Source: W425 sp964503235
GTDB taxonomy: Bacteria; Chloroflexota; Dehalococcoidia; Dehalococcoidales; RBG-16-60-22
Length of the DNA: 18,450 nt
Direction: 5' to 3'
Assembly (NCBI GenBank): GCA_964503235.1
Contig: CAZCZJ010000046.1
Location: 1 to 18,450 of the forward strand
Both the position numbers and the translations under genes were made by a program. The notes beneath the pieces are model-generated. The model ran no database searches, had not been told where the DNA came from, and worked only from the letters and a program-made list of their open reading frames with translations. This document shows, piece after piece, positions 13,066 through 18,450 of this stretch (within the stretch, counting starts at the first letter, position 1; the number at the start of each line of letters is the position of its first letter).

Positions 13066-15477
13066 ATGAAAGTGCCGCTTAACTGGCTGAAAGACTACGT
13101 GGATGTGACGCTGCCCCCGGCGGAACTGGCATCAAAGCTGACGATGGCCGGCTTTGAGGCGGAGGAAATAACCGCCACGGGAGAAGGCTGGGATAATATC
13201 ATCGTCGGGCAGATTATGGCCGTCAATCCCCACCCCAACGCCGACCGGCTCCGCCTGGCAACAGTCGATTTAGGGACGGAACAGGAAACCGTGGTCTGCG
13301 GCGCACCCAATCTAAATAACGGCGATATGATAGCCTTCGCGCGCGTCGGGGCGCGCCTGATAAATCCTTATAACGGCGAAGTAGAAGAATTAAAAACCGC
13401 CAAAATACGCGGGGTTGCTTCCAGAGGAATGATTTGCTCGGAGAAAGAACTTGGCATTTCCGATAATCACGAGGGCATCCTGGTCCTGGCGGAAACAGCC
13501 GTGACGGGCACACCATTAGCCGAGTACATGAGCGATACCGTGCTCGACCTGGATGTTACGCCGAACCGTCCCGACTGCCTTTCGGTGGTGGGCATCGCCA
13601 AGGAGGTTGCGGCTCTGACCGGACATAAGACGCACGTCCCTGAAATCGACTACGAAGAAACCGAGTCTGCGATAGACGATAAAATAACGATAGAGATAGC
13701 CGACCCCGACCTGTGTCCGCGGTACTGCGCCAGCCTGATTACCGATGTAGAGATTACCGATTCGCCCGCCTGGCTGCAGGAGCGGCTTATCGCCTGCGGA
13801 CAGCGTCCCATAAACAACATCGTCGATATCACCAACTACGTCATGCTGGAATACGGGCAGCCCCTGCACTCCTTCGACTACGACAGAATCGGCGGCAAGA
13901 AAATAACCGTCCGCCGTGCCGTCGAGGGTGAGGAATTTTTCACGCTGGACGAGACAGAAAGGAAGCTTACCCAAAATATGCTGGTCATCGGCGACGGCGA
14001 AAGGACGGTGGCTATTGCCGGGGTCATGGGCGGCCTCAACAGTGAGGTCACCGACAATACCACGAGTATACTGCTGGAAGCCGCCAGCTTCAACGCCGCC
14101 AGCATTCACTACACGAGCCACCACCTGGGATTAACGAGTGAAGCCTCGATGAGGTTCGAGCGAGGCATCAGCGCGGGGATGACCATCCCGGCACTGAAAC
14201 ACGCCACCAAGCTGGTTGCCGAGCTGGGCAACGGCAAGATAGCCAGGGGTATCGTAGATGTTTACCCCGGACAACAAAAACCCGAGGCTATCAGCCTGAC
14301 ATCAGAAAGGACGAGTCGGGTGCTGGGTATGGAAGTCAGTACCGAACAGATAACGGAAGCTCTCAACTTACTGGGTTTCGATTGTAAAGAAGAAGGTAAA
14401 AAGATAGAGGTCACAGCCCCCTACTGGCGGAGCGATATCAGGCTGGCGGAAGACCTTATCGAAGAGGTGGCACGGATTATCGGCTATGATAAAATCCCGA
14501 CCACCCTGTTCCGGGACCCGATACCGAGTCATATGCCGGACACCGACCTGGCCGTGGTGAGAGCCATCAGACAGTGCCTGACAGGATACGGATTCCAGGA
14601 AATCATGACCTATACCATGACCAGCCTTCAGTCCTTGAGCAACCTGCTACCCGAGCCAGCCCCTCCGGAGCCGATGCCCCTCCGCGTGGTTAATCCGATG
14701 ACGGCGGACCAGGAATACATGCGACCCAACCTAAGAGCTAATATTTTAACCACCTTAGCTTCAAATCGGCGGTACGAGGAAGAGGGCTTCAGACTTTTTG
14801 AGCTGGGCAAGATTTTTACACTCTCGGAAAAAGACCTGCCCATCGAATCAGAAGTCCTGTGCGGCATCATGAGCGGGGGCAGGGTGGATAAATCATGGCT
14901 GGGCGGCGACGGCTCATACGATTTTTACGACGTCAAGGGAGCGGTGGAATCTCTGCTCGAGCACCTGGGTATTACCGCAGAATTCGAAAAAGGCGACGAC
15001 AAGACACTGCATCCCACCCGACAGGCAGCTATAGTGACTAAAGATAACGGGATGAAGGCAAAACTGGGAGTTATCGGGGAGCTGCATCCCAAGGTGGCCG
15101 ACGCCTTTGAAATCAGCGAAACGGTGGGGCTGTTCGAACTTAATGTAAACTCACTGCTGCCCTTCGCCACCGGTATAAAAACCTACGAGTCAGTATCCCG
15201 TTTCCCGAGCATCAACCGCGACCTGGCGCTGGTCGTGGACGCAGGTGTATCCCACCAGATGATACTTGATATTATTAAAGGCTTCTCACTCATCAGCGAG
15301 GTCAGGCTGTTCGACGTTTACTCCGGCAAGCAGGTAGCCCCGGGCAAGAAGTCGCTGGCCTACCGCCTCGTTTACCAGTCGCCGGCCCACACGCTCACCG
15401 ACGAAGAGGTCAACAGGGTGCAGGCGCAAATACTGAAGCGGCTGACCGATAAGCTGGGGGCGGTGCTGAGGGGATAG
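13066..15477 (+). CDS. pheT: Phenylalanyl-tRNA synthetase, beta subunit
   Basis: The beta subunit recognises tRNA-Phe and edits mischarged tyrosine. The 803-residue length is typical. Domains in order: an N-terminal start MKVPLNWLKDYVDV, an OB-fold tRNA-binding domain at about 40-150 (IIVGQIMAVNPHPNADRL), and the B3/B4 editing region around 210-385 including NNIVDITNYVMLEYGQPLHSF. The B5 domain lies around 405-475, then a catalytic-like core, and a C-terminal FDX-ACB domain from about 705 (SRFPSINRDLALVV). The ATG at 13066 fits the conserved N-terminus, but no good Shine-Dalgarno precedes it. It ends the plus-strand block and faces proS across a repeat. Confidence 0.95.
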   Translation: MKVPLNWLKDYVDVTLPPAELASKLTMAGFEAEEITATGEGWDNIIVGQIMAVNPHPNADRLRLATVDLGTEQETVVCGAPNLNNGDMIAFARVGARLINPYNGEVEELKTAKIRGVASRGMICSEKELGISDNHEGILVLAETAVTGTPLAEYMSDTVLDLDVTPNRPDCLSVVGIAKEVAALTGHKTHVPEIDYEETESAIDDKITIEIADPDLCPRYCASLITDVEITDSPAWLQERLIACGQRPINNIVDITNYVMLEYGQPLHSFDYDRIGGKKITVRRAVEGEEFFTLDETERKLTQNMLVIGDGERTVAIAGVMGGLNSEVTDNTTSILLEAASFNAASIHYTSHHLGLTSEASMRFERGISAGMTIPALKHATKLVAELGNGKIARGIVDVYPGQQKPEAISLTSERTSRVLGMEVSTEQITEALNLLGFDCKEEGKKIEVTAPYWRSDIRLAEDLIEEVARIIGYDKIPTTLFRDPIPSHMPDTDLAVVRAIRQCLTGYGFQEIMTYTMTSLQSLSNLLPEPAPPEPMPLRVVNPMTADQEYMRPNLRANILTTLASNRRYEEEGFRLFELGKIFTLSEKDLPIESEVLCGIMSGGRVDKSWLGGDGSYDFYDVKGAVESLLEHLGITAEFEKGDDKTLHPTRQAAIVTKDNGMKAKLGVIGELHPKVADAFEISETVGLFELNVNSLLPFATGIKTYESVSRFPSINRDLALVVDAGVSHQMILDIIKGFSLISEVRLFDVYSGKQVAPGKKSLAYRLVYQSPAHTLTDEEVNRVQAQILKRLTDKLGAVLRG

Positions 15478-15511
15478 AGAATCCCCACATCCCCCAAACC
15501 CTTTTCCAAGA

Positions 15512-15722
15512 TATCTATTCCCACCCAGGCCATCCTTTTTGAAATCCTCCTTAATCCCCCTTTTTCAAAGGGGGACAATCCTTTCTGCACAATGGGTCGT
15601 CTCCCTTTAATAAAGGGAGACCGAGAGGGATTTAACACGGAGTAGCCTGCGTAGAGGGGCGAAGCCCCTCTTAATAATATTCCCCCTCCCTTTCCAAGGG
15701 AGGGGGACAAAGGGGGTGGGTT
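15512..15722 (-). repeat. Composite interspersed repeat, copy 4, inverted, between pheT and proS
   Basis: Read on the minus strand, it begins with CCCACCCCCTTTGTCCCCC. A hairpin of 12-base arms follows (15681-15692 and 15696-15707), then AAGAGGGGCTTCGCCCCTCT (the second hairpin, 15653-15671). A perfect 11-base-arm palindrome lies at 15599-15621 and an 8-base-arm hairpin at 15556-15574. It ends with GGGTGGGAATAGATA at 15526-15512. It occupies nearly all of the 251 bases between the convergent genes and may act as a two-way terminator, although T-runs are missing. Confidence 0.65.
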
Positions 15723-15728
15723 GTAAAA

Positions 15729-17426
15729 TCAGCTTCCGATAAGCTCTTTGAGTTTGTCTACAATATCTGTCAGCGGTACTATCTCAGATTCTTTCTCGGA
15801 ACGTTTTTTTAATTCTACGCTGTTCTTTTCCAGAGTGCGGGGGCTGACGGTTACCCGGAAGGGTATACCCAATAAATCGGCATCATTGAACTTAACACCC
15901 GGCGAATCTTCACGGTCGTCTAAAAGCACCTCAAGTCCTGCCGCCGTTAGTTCTTCATAGAGCTTTTCAGCTTCCTGAGAGACCGGCGTCCCTTCCCGGG
16001 AAAGCGTACAGATATAGACGTGATAGGGGGCAACGGACAGGGGCCAGATAATACCCTTATCATCGTGGTTAAGCTCGATAACCGCCGCCATGAGCCTACC
16101 TAGTCCCATGCCGTAACAGCCCATGACAGAGGGATGCGATTCGCCTTTCTCGTCGATGAAGGAGGCATCGAATTTCTCACTGTAAATGGTACCCAGCTTA
16201 AAGATATGTCCCAGCTCGATGCCGCGGGTAGAAGCGAAGGTGCCGCTGCATTGATGGCACGTGTCCCCTGCCCGGGCGCTGGCAATATCAGCGATGATAT
16301 CAGCTTTAAAATCGCGGGGAAAGTTGACGTTCCTGATATGGGTATCCGGCTTGTTGCCGCCAGCGACGAAGTTGGTGCCGCTGGTCACGGAGTCATCGGC
16401 GACAACCTTAAAACCTTCCAGTCCTACCGGAGAAGCGGCACCGGCAACGATACCGGCCTCGATAACCTCGGGCTCGGTAGCCATACGCAGTTCGGTTGCT
16501 TTGAGGACATTATTGAGCTTAATTTCATTAACTTCAAGGTCGCCGCGAATAACCACGAAGACCATCTGACCGTCGGCGATATAGAACACAGCTTTGAGGG
16601 TATGGCTGTGGGGGATTTTTAAAAAGCCAGCGACCTCCTCGATGGTACCCATACCGGGCGTGGCGACCTCCTCCACGGGCAGCGGCTCACCGTTATCGAT
16701 ACTTACCTTGGCGCTGACGGCTTTCTCAACGTTACCGGCATAATTACAGTCGGGACAGTAGATAATTTCATCCTCTCCGCTCTCGGTAACCGCCATGAAC
16801 TCGCGGGAGTCCTTGCCGCCGATAGCGCCGCTGTCAGCTTCCACTAACATAGTGGTCAGACCACAGCGGTCAAAGACTTTCTGATAGGCCTCAACCATAC
16901 AGTCGTAAGCAATGTCAAGTCCGGCCTCATCGACATCAAAGCTGTACAGGTCCATCATATGAAATTCCCGCACCCGGAGGAGTCCACCGCGGGGTCGAAT
17001 CTCATCGCGGAATTTTACTTGAATCTGATAAAGCATTGTCGGCAGGTCACGGTAGCTGTGTATAAACCGACTGGCCAGCTGGGTAATAACCTCTTCGTGG
17101 GTGGGACCGAGAACATGGCGGCGTTCACGGCGGTCGTGAAGCGAGAAAAGTACTTTACCGAGAGCCTTATCGCGTCCGCTTAGCTGCCACATCTCATATG
17201 GCTGTAAAACGGGCAGGTTTACTTCCTGACCGCCGGCGGCGTTCATTTCCTCGCGGATAATATTCTCGATTTTCCGCAGCACCCGCCAGCCCAGGGGTAA
17301 GTAGGAATAGATACCAGCCGAGAGCTGGTTAATCATCCCGGTCCTTACCAGGAGCTGATGGCTGACGGTATCCGCGTCGGCGGGCACCTCTCTTAATGTT
17401 TTTCCGAACAGCTTTGATATACGCAC
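15729..17426 (-). CDS. proS: Prolyl-tRNA synthetase, bacterial type with editing insertion
   Basis: The enzyme charges tRNA-Pro. The 565-residue protein is the long bacterial form. An N-terminal catalytic part has motif 1 near GWRVLRKIENIIREEM and motif 2 in FRDEIRPRGGLLRVREFHMMDLYSF. An inserted YbaK-like editing domain spans about residues 225-405 (FLKIPHSHTLKAVFY carries the expected lysine) and would clear alanyl-tRNA-Pro. Motif 3 is GMGLGRLMAAVIE, and a C-terminal anticodon-binding domain follows. The GTG at 17426-17424 matches the family start (MRISKLFGKTLREVPADAD). An upstream stop lies inside the promoter -10, so no longer frame exists. The gene sits on the minus strand opposite pheT. 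Confidence 0.95.
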   Translation of the reverse strand: MRISKLFGKTLREVPADADTVSHQLLVRTGMINQLSAGIYSYLPLGWRVLRKIENIIREEMNAAGGQEVNLPVLQPYEMWQLSGRDKALGKVLFSLHDRRERRHVLGPTHEEVITQLASRFIHSYRDLPTMLYQIQVKFRDEIRPRGGLLRVREFHMMDLYSFDVDEAGLDIAYDCMVEAYQKVFDRCGLTTMLVEADSGAIGGKDSREFMAVTESGEDEIIYCPDCNYAGNVEKAVSAKVSIDNGEPLPVEEVATPGMGTIEEVAGFLKIPHSHTLKAVFYIADGQMVFVVIRGDLEVNEIKLNNVLKATELRMATEPEVIEAGIVAGAASPVGLEGFKVVADDSVTSGTNFVAGGNKPDTHIRNVNFPRDFKADIIADIASARAGDTCHQCSGTFASTRGIELGHIFKLGTIYSEKFDASFIDEKGESHPSVMGCYGMGLGRLMAAVIELNHDDKGIIWPLSVAPYHVYICTLSREGTPVSQEAEKLYEELTAAGLEVLLDDREDSPGVKFNDADLLGIPFRVTVSPRTLEKNSVELKKRSEKESEIVPLTDIVDKLKELIGS

Positions 17427-17437
17427 GTGCCTACTCC

Positions 17438-17446
17438 ATTATATCA
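17438..17446 (-). promoter_or_regulatory. Extended -10 promoter of proS with a very short leader
   Basis: On the minus strand TGATATAAT ends 11 bases before the GTG start codon. It is the same nine-base sequence that precedes thrS. No good -35 box is present, which extended -10 promoters can tolerate. The leader would be about 4-7 bases, too short to hold a normal Shine-Dalgarno. Confidence 0.55.
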
Positions 17447-17497
17447 TTATTACCATTTTTATTTGTTTTATACCGACCGTATATATCCTCGGCAACA

Positions 17498-18334
17498 TCA
17501 GGTACTGCATCTCGTAGCCAGACTATTAATAGTATCTTCAATAGCGAGAAGGTCAGCTTCCTGGGCGAGAATCAATTCCTCCAGCATATTATGTACGGCC
17601 AATAATTTGGCTGCCTCGGTGGGATTAGTCGACTGGTTATGTTCTTCAACTACCTGCTGGTCTTCCTCGATTAACTGATTAATAATTTCGACCCTGACGT
17701 TGTATTCCTGAACCAGTTCGTTGTAACTCTTCATATCGGCGGGGCTATCGAAATACCACCCCTTATAGTAGAGGGGATTTTCATCTTCATAGACGACATG
17801 TCCGGCAGTGGTCTCGAGCGCCAGGTACTGCCCGCCGTCAACCTCGGCGAGTAACCAGGCATGATCAGAGAGTATAATATCGTTGATGGGAGTATCTTTA
17901 CTACCGACGACGATTAAGGCGTCAATTCCCTGAGCTTTGAGCATGCTCCATACTTCCGAAGCCATATCCGAGCAGACAAAGAGGTCGGCCTTACTGTAGG
18001 CATGGGTATCATGGTAGTACTCGATGATATTTGTCACCGTTTCCACAACGGTATCCCCGATAAGGTTATACTGGCCGGCCATGCTGCTAATCTGGATTTG
18101 TAAATCGTCGATAGTAGCAAGGGCCGCCTGTAACTCGCCTTCGGCGGCTTCTTTGGCTTCTTCTAAATCACCTACCTGGTTCTGCAGTTGAGCTATATTA
18201 TTCTGGGCATTATTGAGCTGTTCTACAATGCTGTCATATACATCCTGAGCGACGCCGTCGCTCTGGCAACCCGTCAGTACGATTGACATGATAAATATAA
18301 CCGCTATCAATGAAACCAGTAAAGTTCTCTTCAT
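17498..18334 (-). CDS. Lipoprotein with coiled coils and a transglutaminase-like domain
   Basis: This 278-residue secreted protein has a signal peptide ending in LTGC (C23 lipidated). The ATG at 18334 is preferred over a start five codons earlier because GGGGA precedes it on the minus strand. Residues about 30-85 form a Gln/Asn/Glu-rich coiled coil. Residues 95-200 look like a small transglutaminase/cysteine-protease fold: C121 in FVCSDMASEVWSML, H158 in DHAWLLAEV, and E174 in YLALETT, spaced as a Cys-His-acid triad. A second coiled coil covers about 205-270. In this family the triad cleaves or cross-links peptides, or is inactive; which holds here is unknown. It lies 71 bases upstream of proS on the same strand. 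No promoter was found, and a repeat copy begins just beyond its start. Confidence 0.75.
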   Translation of the reverse strand: MKRTLLVSLIAVIFIMSIVLTGCQSDGVAQDVYDSIVEQLNNAQNNIAQLQNQVGDLEEAKEAAEGELQAALATIDDLQIQISSMAGQYNLIGDTVVETVTNIIEYYHDTHAYSKADLFVCSDMASEVWSMLKAQGIDALIVVGSKDTPINDIILSDHAWLLAEVDGGQYLALETTAGHVVYEDENPLYYKGWYFDSPADMKSYNELVQEYNVRVEIINQLIEEDQQVVEEHNQSTNPTEAAKLLAVHNMLEELILAQEADLLAIEDTINSLATRCST

Positions 18335-18402
18335 CAGTCCCCTTTCCAAGGGCGGCGGGCGGGAAAAGTTAGCTCCTTTTTTCCCCGTACCCTTTTCTTT
18401 TT

Positions 18403-18450
18403 ATCTACCTCACCCCCTGTGTCCCCCTCTCCTATCAAGGAGAGGGGGAG
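18403..18450 (+). repeat. Composite interspersed repeat, copy 5, cut by the window end
   Basis: The sequence TATCTACCTCACCCCCTGTG opens this copy at 18402-18421. A hairpin follows with 12-base arms at 18422-18433 and 18438-18449 around ATCA. The rest lies beyond the window. This left end is the best match, inverted, to the right end GGGTGGGAATAGATA of the other copies. Confidence 0.6.

Overview
The window is a stretch of an ordinary bacterial chromosome of about 53-55% GC by eye. The block thrS-infC-rpmI-rplT-pheS-pheT followed by proS, a complete riboflavin block and many GTG/TTG starts behind good Shine-Dalgarno sites fit a member of the Chloroflexota, most likely class Dehalococcoidia. That placement is an inference from gene order and protein character. 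A run of exactly 100 N (11169-11268) marks an assembly gap and suggests a draft or metagenome-derived sequence.

Left part (1-3943, plus strand): the C-terminus of an IlvC-like ketol-acid reductoisomerase, a small cupin, a lipoprotein, then the riboflavin operon ribE-ribBA-ribH, which makes riboflavin from GTP and ribulose 5-phosphate apart from the RibD steps. The last 17 codons of the ilvC-like gene recur as a non-coding relic just after the cupin gene. The riboflavin promoter carries a palindrome between its -35 and -10 boxes and has no room for an FMN riboswitch.

Middle part (3946-8128): an amidase-signature hydrolase and a small EF-Tu-domain-2-like protein on the minus strand, then a 76-residue CxxC protein behind a consensus sigma-70 promoter and a sodium:solute symporter on the plus strand.

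Right part (8129-18450): the translation block. ThrRS lacks the TGS domain and appears to be translated from a leaderless mRNA. infC appears to start at a rare AUA codon. infC is followed across the gap by L35 and L20, then both PheRS subunits. Convergent to them on the minus strand lie proS, with a very short leader, and a lipoprotein with a transglutaminase-like Cys-His-acid pattern.

The most unusual non-genic feature is a family of interspersed GC-rich repeats at about 5973-6222, 8150-8428, 10288-10490, 15512-15722 (inverted) and 18403-18450 (cut by the window end). Most copies combine a CTCACCCC-like left end, a long hairpin whose stem sequence differs between copies while pairing is kept, a second hairpin AGAGGGGCTTCGCCCCTCT, and a right end GGGTGGGAATAGATA. 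They look like small non-autonomous elements, and in the plus-strand gene groups they sit just before promoters.
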